Shown here: positions 8,490 to 16,260 of the stretch, piece after piece | Position numbering within the stretch: position 1 is the first letter of the stretch | How the letters are laid out: every line of letters starts with the position of its first letter | DNA from: Caulobacter sp. | GTDB taxonomy: Bacteria > Pseudomonadota > Alphaproteobacteria > Caulobacterales > Caulobacteraceae | Reading direction: 5' to 3' | Assembly: GCA_028291055.1 (NCBI GenBank) | Contig: JAQGIP010000097.1 | Span: 1-61,237 of the forward strand | DNA length: 61,237 nt | Program-made: the position numbers and the translations under genes | The notes under the pieces: generated by a model | The model's input: only the letters and a program-made list of their open reading frames with translations | Told to the model about the DNA's origin: nothing | Databases searched by the model: none

Positions 8490-9503
8490 TCAGGCCTCCA
8501 TCGCCGCGGCCTGGAGCAGGGCGCGCACCAGGGTGCGGCGGCCGAGTTCCGGCTTGAAATCGTTGCCGCCGTGGGTCCTGGCCCCGGCCAGGGCCGCGGT
8601 GGCGGCGGCCATGGCGTTGCCCTCGTTCAGCGGCCTGCCGACCAGCAGCGCCTCGGCCTCCTTCGCCCGCCAGGGGCGATAGGCCATGCCGCCCAGGCCG
8701 ATGCGGGCCTGGCGCACCGCGCCGCCATTGAGGTCGAGCGCCACGGCGGCGGAGGAGAGGGCGAATTCGTAGGAGCTGCGGTCGCGGATCTTCAGATAGA
8801 GGGAGCGGCGGGTCCAGGGGCCGGCCGGGACCTCGAAGGCGGTGATCACCTCGCCCGGCATGAGCGTGGTCTCGACGTTGGGCTTGCCCTGGGGCGGGCG
8901 GTGCAGGGTCTCGAACGCGATCATCCGCCTGCCCGTGGGGCCCGTCAGCTCAACGGCGGCGTCGAGGGCGACCAGGGCCACGGCGAAGTCGCCCGGGTAT
9001 TGCGAGATGCAGCTGTCGTCGACGCCCAGCACCGCGTGGTTGCGGTTGAAGGACTTCAGCGCCGTGCAGCCGGAGCCGGGGTCGCGCTTGTTGCACTCGG
9101 CCCAGCTGGTGTCGCGATAGTAGGGGCAGCGGGTGCGCTGAAGCACGTTGCCGCCGAGGGTGGCCATGTTGCGCAACTGGGCGCTGGCGGCGAGTTGTAG
9201 CGACTCCGCGATGACCGGGTAGTCGCGCAGGACGCCCGGGTGTCTGGCGGTGGCCGCCATGCTGGCGAGCGCGCCGAGGCGCAGGCGCTGAGGCGTGGCC
9301 TCGATCGACGCGTGGGCGGCCTTCAGCCCTTTGATGTCGACCACGCGAGCCGGGCGCAGCACATCCAGCTTCATCAGGTCGATCAGGGTGGTGCCGCCGG
9401 CCAGGAACTGAACTGGCGCGTCGGTCTGCCCCTGACGGGTCTCGCGCCCGCCGATCACGGCCCGCTGCACGTCGCTCGCGCGCTCATAGCTGAAGGGCCG
9501 CAT
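8490..9503 (-). CDS. paoB: FAD-binding subunit with extra [4Fe-4S] cysteines (PaoB-like)
   Basis: A 337-residue FAD subunit of a molybdenum hydroxylase. FLAGGTTLIDLMKL and the ATLGGNV segment are the flavin-contacting motifs. Most family members lack a cluster here, but this one has an insert with Cys126 (RTRCPYYRD), Cys137, Cys146 (DPGSGC) and Cys165 (DSCISQYPGD). E. coli PaoB holds a [4Fe-4S] cluster on the same arrangement, which is the main reason for the Pao assignment. The ATG overlaps the paoA stop by one base (TGATG). It relays electrons between the 2Fe-2S subunit and FAD. Confidence 0.87.
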   Translation of the reverse strand: MRPFSYERASDVQRAVIGGRETRQGQTDAPVQFLAGGTTLIDLMKLDVLRPARVVDIKGLKAAHASIEATPQRLRLGALASMAATARHPGVLRDYPVIAESLQLAASAQLRNMATLGGNVLQRTRCPYYRDTSWAECNKRDPGSGCTALKSFNRNHAVLGVDDSCISQYPGDFAVALVALDAAVELTGPTGRRMIAFETLHRPPQGKPNVETTLMPGEVITAFEVPAGPWTRRSLYLKIRDRSSYEFALSSAAVALDLNGGAVRQARIGLGGMAYRPWRAKEAEALLVGRPLNEGNAMAAATAALAGARTHGGNDFKPELGRRTLVRALLQAAAMEA

Positions 9504-10105
9504 CAGCCGCGCTCCATCTTGCCACGCGCCTGCTTGATGGCGGCGACGATTTTCGGATAGGCGGCGCAGCGGCAGAGGTTGCCGCTCATATATTCCGCGA
9601 TCTCGCCGTCGGACCCGGCGTGGCCCTCCTTCACACAGGCCACGGCCGACATGATCTGGCCCGGCGTGCAGTAGCCGCACTGGAAGCCGTCGTTGTCGAT
9701 GAAGGCCTGCTGCATCGGATGCACCGCGCCGTTCGGGCCGGCCAGACCCTCGATGGTGGTGACCTTGGCCCCCTGGACCGCGACGGCCAGGGTCAGGCAG
9801 GAGAGCACCCGCTCGCCGTCCACATGCACGGTGCAGGCGCCGCACTGGCCCTGGTCACAGCCCTTCTTGGAGCCGGTCAGATGGAGGTGTTCGCGCAGCG
9901 CATCCAACAGGGTGGTGCGCGGATCGAGCGTCAGCGGATGGTCTTGGCCGTTGACGTTCAGCACGACATCCACCGCGCCGGACTTGCGCACGGTGGGCGC
10001 GGGGGCCGCGGCCTGGGCGATGGCGGGCGCGGCGGCCAGCCCCGCCGCCGCCTCGAACAGGCGCCGGCGTGTCGGCCCATCGGCCGCTGGGGAGGTGGTG
10101 CTCAT
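9503..10105 (-). CDS. paoA: 2Fe-2S subunit with Tat signal (PaoA-like)
   Basis: A 200-residue subunit. Residues 13-33 (TRRRLF, a hydrophobic stretch, then AIAQAAA) look like a Tat signal, although only one of the usual flanking residues after the Arg pair is conserved. The mature part has the ferredoxin-type cluster ligands Cys83, 88, 91 and 103, and a second helical cluster domain with Cys143, 146, 178 and 180 (GYCTPGQ, CRC). E. coli PaoA shares this layout, including the TTLLDALRE..LTG.KKGCD.GQCGACT segment. ATG 10105 is chosen over an upstream ATG at 10150 because it places the Arg pair at a usual distance. First gene of the operon. Confidence 0.88.
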   Translation of the reverse strand: MSTTSPAADGPTRRRLFEAAAGLAAAPAIAQAAAPAPTVRKSGAVDVVLNVNGQDHPLTLDPRTTLLDALREHLHLTGSKKGCDQGQCGACTVHVDGERVLSCLTLAVAVQGAKVTTIEGLAGPNGAVHPMQQAFIDNDGFQCGYCTPGQIMSAVACVKEGHAGSDGEIAEYMSGNLCRCAAYPKIVAAIKQARGKMERG

Positions 10106-10165
10106 GGGCGATCCCGCTGTCTGCGATCCTATAAATCGCGGGCGGGCCAAGGTGTTCCGTGCGGC

Positions 10166-11008
10166 TCAACGCTTCTGGCGCATCTCCATGCCCTTGACGA
10201 TCAGCAGCTTGGCGATGTTGGCGCCGGGCACCACGAGGCTCAACGCCTCGCCGCCGATGTCGAGCAGGAAGTGCGGGTCGAGCGCCTTGCCCAGATACTG
10301 CTCGAAGGTGGTTCCGCCCACCGTGACGGCGCCGGTGACCCCGTCGAATTCGACCACGGCCTCCTTGCCGGCCTTCTTCAGGCGGAAGGCGTGGACGGGG
10401 CGATAGAAGAGATCGACAGCCTCGACCCGCACGCTCTCCTCCAGCACCCGGTCGGCGTCGATCTTGCCGATGGCGCCGGCGATCACGTCGCGCACCACCA
10501 TGGAGGCCTTGGCCTCGGGCGGCACTACGACGAAGCCGTCGGCGGTGGCCTGGGTGAGGGCGTCGGCGGTGATCTCAGCGTGATCGTACTGCAGATAGAC
10601 CGACAGGGCGCTCGTGGCCTGCTTGGTCAGGCCGTCCACCAGGGTGTCGCGGCGGCCCTCCTCGCGGCAGGACTCCAGACCCTTCAGGGTGAACTGACCG
10701 TTGGCGACGGCCAGCACCTGTTCGCCGACGGTAACCTGGCGCACCTCGGGCGGGACCTTGATGGGATAGTCGCGGGTGCGCTCATAGGCGGTGGTGGTCG
10801 AGACGGTGAGCCGCCAGAAGGGCTGCAGCCGCTGTTCGCGATAGACGATCTCGGTGTCGTCGGCCTTGCCCTGGGTGAAGAGGCCGGTGACCCGCGCCAG
10901 CGCCCCGAAGGCGTCGGCGCGTTTGGCCCAGGCGGTGGTCTCCGCATAGCCCCGGGTGAACCGGTCGGCCAGCCGGAAGACGCGTTCCTCGGCCAGTTCA
11001 ACCTGCAT
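10166..11008 (-). CDS. conserved hypothetical protein, about 280 residues
   Basis: The protein is predicted soluble, with no clear signal peptide. The N-terminal third is helical and basic (RFTRGYAETTAWAKRADAF); the middle has short beta-strand-like segments; the C-terminus ends in a hydrophobic patch (LLDIGGEALSLVVPGANIAKLLIV) and KGMEMRQKR. ATG 11008 is chosen because upstream codons in the same frame read through the next gene. It lies 60 bases upstream of paoA on the same strand and could be transcribed with it. I do not recognise a family. Confidence 0.6.
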   Translation of the reverse strand: MQVELAEERVFRLADRFTRGYAETTAWAKRADAFGALARVTGLFTQGKADDTEIVYREQRLQPFWRLTVSTTTAYERTRDYPIKVPPEVRQVTVGEQVLAVANGQFTLKGLESCREEGRRDTLVDGLTKQATSALSVYLQYDHAEITADALTQATADGFVVVPPEAKASMVVRDVIAGAIGKIDADRVLEESVRVEAVDLFYRPVHAFRLKKAGKEAVVEFDGVTGAVTVGGTTFEQYLGKALDPHFLLDIGGEALSLVVPGANIAKLLIVKGMEMRQKR

Positions 11009-11094
11009 GGGCGACGCGATCCTGGGCCGTCCCGCCGGGATGGGGACTAGAGGGAAGACTACAGAAGCCCGCGCGCCAAGTCGCGCCCTCTTGG

Positions 11095-11508
11095 TCAGTG
11101 AACAACGCTCAGCGTCATGCCGATCTGCCTGGCCAGGGCCTCGTCGGCGCCGGCGGGGGCGGTGACGTCGGCCACGCAGGAGGGGCTGGTCTTGGAGACC
11201 ACGTGATATTGCTTGTTGGTCAGGCCGCCGTAGCTGGCGGTGGAAACCAGGACGATGAAGCGGCCGTCCTCGGACACCTTCACGGCCTTCAGGCCGAGCT
11301 CGACGTTGACGATTTCGGCGCTGGTGGGGGCGTCCATCATCGACACCCAGATCTTCTTGTCCGGCCGCGCGGCGCGGCTCTTGGAGATGACCCAGCCGTC
11401 GGGGACGGTGACCGCGCACTTGCCGTCCTTGTAGGCCATGGCCTGCGAGGGGCTGGAGAGCGATAGCGCGGCCACGGCGGCGGCGAGACCCAAAGACACG
11501 ATACGCAA
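11095..11508 (-). CDS. small secreted protein of unknown function
   Basis: 137 residues with a Sec-type signal peptide: MRIVSL, an Ala/Leu core, and a likely cleavage after SPSQA at about residue 23. The mature part is short and beta-rich with two Cys (GKCAVTV and SPSCVAD) that could pair in the periplasm. The KIWVSMMDAP and FIVLVSTASYGG segments suggest a compact sandwich, but no named family is recognised. It lies 86 bases upstream of the previous gene on the same strand. Confidence 0.65.
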   Translation of the reverse strand: MRIVSLGLAAAVAALSLSSPSQAMAYKDGKCAVTVPDGWVISKSRAARPDKKIWVSMMDAPTSAEIVNVELGLKAVKVSEDGRFIVLVSTASYGGLTNKQYHVVSKTSPSCVADVTAPAGADEALARQIGMTLSVVH

Positions 11509-11647
11509 CGGCGCTCTCCCCTGATTGACGGCCAGTCATCAGACCGGAGCGCGAGGTTACGGCGGGTGGGGTGTGGGTCTCTATTGCCTATTCAGGCTGG
11601 CCTGGTGTGCCGAGGGCTGCGGTTGTCGCTCGCCCCCAAACCTCCGC

Positions 11648-11681
11648 TCCGCTCATTCCCGCGATCGCGGGGGTGAGCGGA
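11648..11681. repeat. REP-like palindromic intergenic element
   Basis: The ends TCCGCTCA and TGAGCGGA pair as outer arms around an inner palindrome CCCGCGATCGCGGG (11658-11671). The same outer sequence TCCGCTCA recurs in the inverted-repeat element at 60852-60994, so both probably belong to one repeat family. It lies between two leftward genes and could form a hairpin downstream of the amidohydrolase gene. Confidence 0.6.
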
Positions 11682-11707
11682 ACGGGCGGGTAATTGACCG
11701 CGAACGT

Positions 11708-12883
11708 TCAGGCTGCCCGCAGCCCGGGAATGTCGTGCAACTCCGTGGCCAGGCCCGCACCCATCAGGGTGATGAAGTTGTCGCGGAAGAACTTGCGTCG
11801 CGCGGTTTGCGAGGTCCCCTCCAGCGACTCGTTGAACCGCTTCATGGGATTGCGGCCGCCCTCCACGTGGGGATAGTCGGAGGAGAAGAGGCAGACGTCC
11901 TCGCCCACGTTCTGGATGATCCAGCCGACGTTCTCGTGCGGATAGGGGGTGGCGAAGAACTGGCGCTTGAGGATGTCGCTGGGCTTGGCCGAGAGCTTCT
12001 GGATGCGCTCTTCCTTCGCAAAGGCCGCCGCGCCTGAATCCATGAACTGCATCAGGCTGGGCAGCCAACCGGCGCCCAGTTCGATGGCCCCGAACTTCAG
12101 GTTGGGGAAGCGGTCGAAGACGCCGTCGAAGACCAGCACCGACAGGGTCTGCCAGACCGACAGGGGGATGGCCATGAAGCTGACCGAGGTGAAGTTCTCG
12201 GCCCCGCCATGGAAGTCCAGCACCTGGGGTCCGCCGTTCTCGAAATAGGCGGTGTCGATCTTCTTCTCGCCGCCCACGTGGAAGAGGATGGGCAGGCCGG
12301 CGTCCTGGGCCAGGGCCCAGAGCGGCTCGAAGTCGCTGTGGCTGGCGGAGCGGCGCCCGACGGCGGAGGGGATCATCAACCCCTTGCAGCCCAGCGCTAT
12401 GGCTTCGCGGGCGATCTCCACCACCCGAGAGGGGTCGGCCAGGGAGATGTAGGCGGTGGCCAGCAGGCGCGGATCGACCGAGCAGTAGTCGGCCATCATG
12501 CGGTTGTGGGCGCGGGCGGCCTCGGCGGCGATGGCGGGATCGTCGCCGTATTCCAGCGGCAGCAGGCTGAGGCCCGCCGTGGTGAAGACCAGCTGGCTGG
12601 CGAAGCCCAGCAGATCCACGGCGCGGGGGCGGTCGGCCTTATCGAAGGCGCCCATGGCCTGGTAATTCTTGCGCAGCAGCAGGTTCTCGGCGGCCTCGTC
12701 GCGGAAGGCCGGATCGCGCTGCAGGTCGCGGGCCTTCTGGACCCAGCCGTCGTCGGCCTTCTTCTTCAGCTTGGCGGCGACGCGCTCGCGCCAGGCCGGA
12801 TCGACATAGCTTTCCAGCGTGCCGGGCAGCTCCATGACGTGGGCGTCGGCGTCGTGGACGGTCTGGCCTTCGACATAGGGCAT
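11708..12883 (-). CDS. amidohydrolase family protein (amidohydrolase 2, ACMSD-like)
   Basis: A 391-residue TIM-barrel hydrolase. The N-terminal DADAH segment is the usual first metal-ligand region; HVGGE in the middle and SDYPHVEGG near the C-terminus give further His and Asp ligands. Related proteins decarboxylate or hydrolyse ring-derived acids in aromatic, terpenoid or steroid breakdown. ATG 12883 is supported by GGAGGA just upstream; the frame also has an ATG at 12928. It is divergent from the luciferase-like/SDR pair, which suggests a shared catabolic route, but the substrate is unknown. Confidence 0.83.
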   Translation of the reverse strand: MPYVEGQTVHDADAHVMELPGTLESYVDPAWRERVAAKLKKKADDGWVQKARDLQRDPAFRDEAAENLLLRKNYQAMGAFDKADRPRAVDLLGFASQLVFTTAGLSLLPLEYGDDPAIAAEAARAHNRMMADYCSVDPRLLATAYISLADPSRVVEIAREAIALGCKGLMIPSAVGRRSASHSDFEPLWALAQDAGLPILFHVGGEKKIDTAYFENGGPQVLDFHGGAENFTSVSFMAIPLSVWQTLSVLVFDGVFDRFPNLKFGAIELGAGWLPSLMQFMDSGAAAFAKEERIQKLSAKPSDILKRQFFATPYPHENVGWIIQNVGEDVCLFSSDYPHVEGGRNPMKRFNESLEGTSQTARRKFFRDNFITLMGAGLATELHDIPGLRAA

Positions 12884-12931
12884 GGCTTCCTCCGGAATGA
12901 CGCCGCTTCGCGGTCTGCGCTGTTGCATACC

Positions 12932-12969
12932 ATTCGTTCGAATTGTTGGCGCGGCGTCAAGCGCTTGAC
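12932..12969. promoter_or_regulatory. two palindromes in a divergent promoter region
   Basis: Between the amidohydrolase and the luciferase-like gene (140 bases) lie ATTCG-TT-CGAAT (12932-12943) and a perfect 14-base palindrome GTCAAGCGCTTGAC (12956-12969). Both are close to mid-way between the starts, where an operator controlling both genes would sit. No regulator gene is adjacent, so this is a positional inference. Confidence 0.4.
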
Positions 12970-13023
12970 CGGGGGGAGGCCATTGGTGTCAATCATTGCA
13001 TAGATAGAGGTGGTGAGGCGCGC

Positions 13024-13920
13024 ATGGTGAAGATGGTTCTGGGCGGCTTGCAGACCTGGTCCGGGGGCGACATGCGCCCGGTGGTCGAGCTGGCCAGACG
13101 CGCCGAGGCGGCGGGCATCGACGGGCTGGTGGTCACCGACCACGTGGTCATGGGCGAGCATCTGGAGGCCTATCCCTACGGGCCCTTCCCCATGGGGCCG
13201 GAGGAACCCTGGTTCGAACCGCTGATCTGCCTGGCCTCGATCGCGGCGGCCACCACCACCCTTCGCCTGATGACCGGCATTCTCGTGGCGCCGCTTCGGC
13301 CGGCGGTGCTGCTGGCCAAGCAGCTGGCGACGCTGGATGTGATGTCGGGCGGGCGGCTGGACATCGGCGTGGGGACCGGTTGGCAGAAGGAGGAATACGA
13401 GGCCTGCGGCGTCGCTTTCGAGGACCGTTTCGCGCTCCTGGAGGACCATGTGCGGGTCTGGCGTCTGCTCTGGGGCGACGAGGCGCCGGCCAGCTATCGC
13501 AGCGACTATACGCAGTTCGAACGCATATGGTGCCGGCCCGCGCCGCTGCAGGCCGGCGGCATACCGGTGTGGTTCGGCACGGCCCCCTTGGCCCGCAACG
13601 TGGCGCGGATGGGCGAGCTGGCCGATGGCTGGATGCCGATGGAGCAGGACCCGGTGAAGCTGGCCGAACCGATCGCCCGCATCCGCGCGGCCGTGGCGGC
13701 GGCGGGGCGCGACCCGGGGGCCTTCAAGGTGCGCGCGGTGCTGCGGGTGCTGGAGCGCGACGGCAAGGCGGACCTGGAAGCGAGCCTGGCCCAGGCGGCC
13801 GATCTGGTGGCCGCGGGGGTGACCCACATCGAGGTGCGCCCGTCGCGCTTCCTGGCCTCGCCCGACGGGCTGGAGCCCCTGCTGGCCCGGCTGGTGGAGA
13901 CGCGGGAGGCGCTGTCGTGA
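13024..13920 (+). CDS. LLM-class (luciferase-like) flavin-dependent oxidoreductase
   Basis: A 298-residue luciferase-like TIM barrel. Features are VTDHVVMG near residue 40, TGILVAPLRPAVLLAKQLATLDVMSGGRLDIGVGTGW (residues 80-120), and VWFGTAP. These place it with the group often annotated as F420-dependent. Caulobacterales are not known to make F420 widely, so FMN is at least as likely. Enzymes of this class do monooxygenation or hydride transfer on diverse substrates. ATG 13024 is chosen as the first codon of the beta-strand KMVLGGLQ. The downstream SDR gene overlaps its stop through GTGA, so the two are translationally coupled. Confidence 0.83.
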   Translation: MVKMVLGGLQTWSGGDMRPVVELARRAEAAGIDGLVVTDHVVMGEHLEAYPYGPFPMGPEEPWFEPLICLASIAAATTTLRLMTGILVAPLRPAVLLAKQLATLDVMSGGRLDIGVGTGWQKEEYEACGVAFEDRFALLEDHVRVWRLLWGDEAPASYRSDYTQFERIWCRPAPLQAGGIPVWFGTAPLARNVARMGELADGWMPMEQDPVKLAEPIARIRAAVAAAGRDPGAFKVRAVLRVLERDGKADLEASLAQAADLVAAGVTHIEVRPSRFLASPDGLEPLLARLVETREALS

Positions 13921-13925
13921 CCGCG

Positions 13926-14813
13926 ATGAGCACGGCGCAAAAGGACGCCGCCCGGCGCGCCCTGACCGGGCTGGACGGCAAGGTCGCCCTGATCACCGGC
14001 GGCGGGGCGGGGATCGGCCGGGGGGTGGCGGAAGCCTTCGCCCTGCTGGGCGCGAGCGTGGTGGTGGCGGAGATCGACGCGGGCCATGCGGCGGCGGTGC
14101 GCGCCGCCCTGGCCGACCTCGGCGGCGATCACCTGGTGATCGAGGCGGACGTGACGGAGAAGGCCGACGTGGAGCGGGTCGTCGAGGGGGCCCGCGCGCG
14201 GTTCGGCCGGCTGGACGTGCTGGTCAACAATGTGGGCCATTTCCTGGCGCCGAAGACCGACTTCGCCGACACCGACGAGGCCTCCTGGGACGCCCTCTAC
14301 CGCATCAACCTGCACCATGTGTTCCTGGTCACGCGCGCGGCCATCCCGCTGATGACGGCGTCGGGCCAGGGCGGCTCGATCATCAACATCTCCACCATCG
14401 AGGCCCTGCGTGGCATCCCCGGCATGACCGCCTATTCGACCTTCAAGGCGGCGCTGGGCGGCTTCACCCGCAGCCTGGCGCTGGAACTGGGACCCAAGGG
14501 TATCCGGGTCAATGCGGTCGCGCCGGAGACGACGGAGAGTGAACAGGTCCGCGCCCTGGCCGCCGTGCCGCCGGAGCATCACGACCAGATCCCCCTGTGG
14601 TTTCCCATCGGCCGCTTCGGCCAGCCCAGCGACACGGCCGGCTGCGCGGTCTTCCTGGCGACGGAACTGTCGGCCTGGGTGACGGGCACGACGATCAGCG
14701 TCGATGGCGGAGCGCTGGCAGCGGGGGGCTATTACCGGATGGCGGCGGGAAACTGGACGCACACGCCGGTGATCACGCACCCGGGCTCGATGGGTCAGAA
14801 GCCAAAGGGCTGA
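13926..14813 (+). CDS. short-chain dehydrogenase/reductase (SDR)
   Basis: A 295-residue classical SDR. It has the cofactor motif TGGGAGIG, NNVG in place of the usual NNAG, a catalytic Ser in INIST, and Tyr-x3-Lys in YSTFK. The acidic residue after the second strand (VAEIDA) favours NAD(H). ATG 13926 is used; GTG 13917, which overlaps the upstream stop, is an equally placed start three codons earlier. The C-terminus ends in GSMGQKPKG after an extra segment of about 30 residues. It probably acts on an alcohol or ketone in the same pathway as the luciferase-like partner. Confidence 0.88.
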   Translation: MSTAQKDAARRALTGLDGKVALITGGGAGIGRGVAEAFALLGASVVVAEIDAGHAAAVRAALADLGGDHLVIEADVTEKADVERVVEGARARFGRLDVLVNNVGHFLAPKTDFADTDEASWDALYRINLHHVFLVTRAAIPLMTASGQGGSIINISTIEALRGIPGMTAYSTFKAALGGFTRSLALELGPKGIRVNAVAPETTESEQVRALAAVPPEHHDQIPLWFPIGRFGQPSDTAGCAVFLATELSAWVTGTTISVDGGALAAGGYYRMAAGNWTHTPVITHPGSMGQKPKG

Positions 14814-14820
14814 AGCCTCC

Positions 14821-15456
14821 TCACGCGAGCTTGGCGAGCAGCTCCCGGGCGCGGCGTTTGGTCAGGCGGCGGGCGGGGTCGGCGAGCTCCTCGACGGCTT
14901 CGGCGACGCGGCGGCTCTGCAGCAGGCCGATGGCGATTTGGCCGCGCAAGAGTTGGACGGCCCAGGCGCGGACCTCCTCGCGGGATTTCACGCCTTCGAC
15001 GAAGTCCCAGAGTACCCAGCGGACGTCGAACTCATCGACGTCGTCGAGGTAGAGCATCGGCGCGCGATGGCCCCGCGAGCGGATCGCCTCGATAACGCGC
15101 AGGAAGCGCGCGGCGTCCACGTCGCCCAGGCTCACGGCCCGACGAACCCAACGGAAATAGCCCCGGCGGTTGCCGCGCATGCGGTGGGTCATGGCCAGGT
15201 TCCAGGCGGCCGTATGGGAACCGGCGCGGACGGCGCGGTAGTACCAGCGCAGGCCCTCGGCGTGGTCGGCGGGTTTGGCCTCCGGGCGGCTGGCGTCGGT
15301 CAGCAAACTGCCCAGGGCGTCCTGCGCGGACACGTCGCCCAGCCCCGCCGCGTCGCGGAAGAGAGGGATGGCCCCCTCGGTATCGCCGGCTTCCCTGAGC
15401 TCGCAGCCGGCGGCCCAGAGCTTCTCTGCCCGCTCCTTACGTTCGGCGTCAGTCAC
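14821..15456 (-). CDS. Sel1/TPR-like repeat protein
   Basis: A 211-residue helical protein starting at GTG 15456, which overlaps the stop of the MmcQ gene (GTGA). Residues about 10-110 read as Sel1/TPR-type helix pairs (AIPLFRDAAGLGDVSAQDALG, then GLRWYYRAVRAGSHTAAWNLA). The last part is basic and helical. Sel1 repeats normally mediate protein-protein contacts; no partner can be named. There is no signal peptide. Coupled to the MmcQ gene. Confidence 0.65.
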   Translation of the reverse strand: MTDAERKERAEKLWAAGCELREAGDTEGAIPLFRDAAGLGDVSAQDALGSLLTDASRPEAKPADHAEGLRWYYRAVRAGSHTAAWNLAMTHRMRGNRRGYFRWVRRAVSLGDVDAARFLRVIEAIRSRGHRAPMLYLDDVDEFDVRWVLWDFVEGVKSREEVRAWAVQLLRGQIAIGLLQSRRVAEAVEELADPARRLTKRRARELLAKLA

Positions 15457-15821
15457 CCCTCGGTCCGCTTGACCAGCGCCTTGGGGGCGGTGAGGCGCCA
15501 GGCGGCCTTGAGCAGGCCGGCCAGTTCGTCTTCCTCGATGATGTCCAGGCGGACCAGGACGGCGGGGTAGCCCCGATAGTGGTCGTCGGTGAAGAAGCGG
15601 TCGGGGGCGGTCTCGATCAGCATCTCCTTGGTCTCGATCGGGCAGCGCACGGCCAGCCGGTCGGGCTGAGGCAGGCGCGGCTTCTTCGGCGCCACGCGCA
15701 TCAGGTAGGTCCAGGCAAAGCCCTTGCCGCCGACGGAGAAGACCGGCCGGCCGGGCTGGGAGTCGTCCTGGGCGTCGGGCAAGGCCATGGCCAGGCGGGT
15801 GAGGGTGGCGGGATCGACCAT
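15453..15821 (-). CDS. MmcQ/YjbR family protein
   Basis: 122 residues of the MmcQ/YjbR fold: an N-terminal helix with ALPDA, then GKGFAWTYL, a strand with LAVRCP, FFTDDHYRGYPAVLVRLD, and a C-terminal helix with the AAWRLTAPKAL segment typical of the family. Members have a CyaY-like alpha/beta fold and are annotated as possible DNA-binding proteins, without proven function. A second, diverged member is at 24483-24854. The gene overlaps the start of the Sel1 gene and is divergent from 15913. Confidence 0.8.
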   Translation of the reverse strand: MVDPATLTRLAMALPDAQDDSQPGRPVFSVGGKGFAWTYLMRVAPKKPRLPQPDRLAVRCPIETKEMLIETAPDRFFTDDHYRGYPAVLVRLDIIEEDELAGLLKAAWRLTAPKALVKRTEG

Positions 15822-15912
15822 GGGGGCAGTGTCCGCCGGGCGCGCGAAAGGTCAATCCAGCCATGCCGAAAGATCGCTGGACGGGCGTGCGGCGCGAGGC
15901 GAGGGTCGGGCC

Positions 15913-16260
15913 ATGAGTGGGGCGGCAGTCTATATTCTCGACCGGTTGGTGTCGTTGCCCGGGCAGGGGCGCGCCCTGCATGCGGCCTACCTTGAAGACT
16001 ATGCGCCGGGCGCGCGGGCGAGGGGCATGACGCTGGTCACCGAGCTGGTTTCGCCACCGGTCTGGCAGGAGGATGGCGGTAATACGCTGGTGTTCCTGTG
16101 GCGGGTCGAGGGGGCGGCGGGGTTCTGGAAGAAGAACAATCTCGGCCGCAGGGATCCGGCGGTGCGGGCCTGGTGGGCGATGGCGGAGATGATGATCCTG
16201 TCGCGCAGCCGCGACACCCTGGCGGACCCGGCGGATTTCGCGGCCCTGGCCGATGTCTGA
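15913..16260 (+). CDS. small conserved hypothetical protein
   Basis: 115 residues, soluble. It begins with a beta-strand-helix pattern (AAVYILDRLVSLPGQGRALHAAYLEDYAPGARARG) that resembles ferredoxin-like dimeric alpha-beta barrel proteins, followed by TLVFLWRVEGAAGFWK. The last eight bases overlap the start of the next gene, which is also barrel-like. Together they look like a two-gene unit for a small-molecule enzyme or sensor. The family is not recognised with certainty. Confidence 0.6.
   Translation: MSGAAVYILDRLVSLPGQGRALHAAYLEDYAPGARARGMTLVTELVSPPVWQEDGGNTLVFLWRVEGAAGFWKKNNLGRRDPAVRAWWAMAEMMILSRSRDTLADPADFAALADV

Noticed and set aside
6281..8557. 758-residue plus-strand open frame antisense to paoC
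   Set aside because: The translation is low-complexity Gly/Val/His-rich while the minus strand has full molybdenum-hydroxylase motifs.
13024..13920. Calling the luciferase-like protein a proven F420 enzyme
   Set aside because: The family name is based on homologues; F420 synthesis is not evident in the window and FMN cannot be ruled out.
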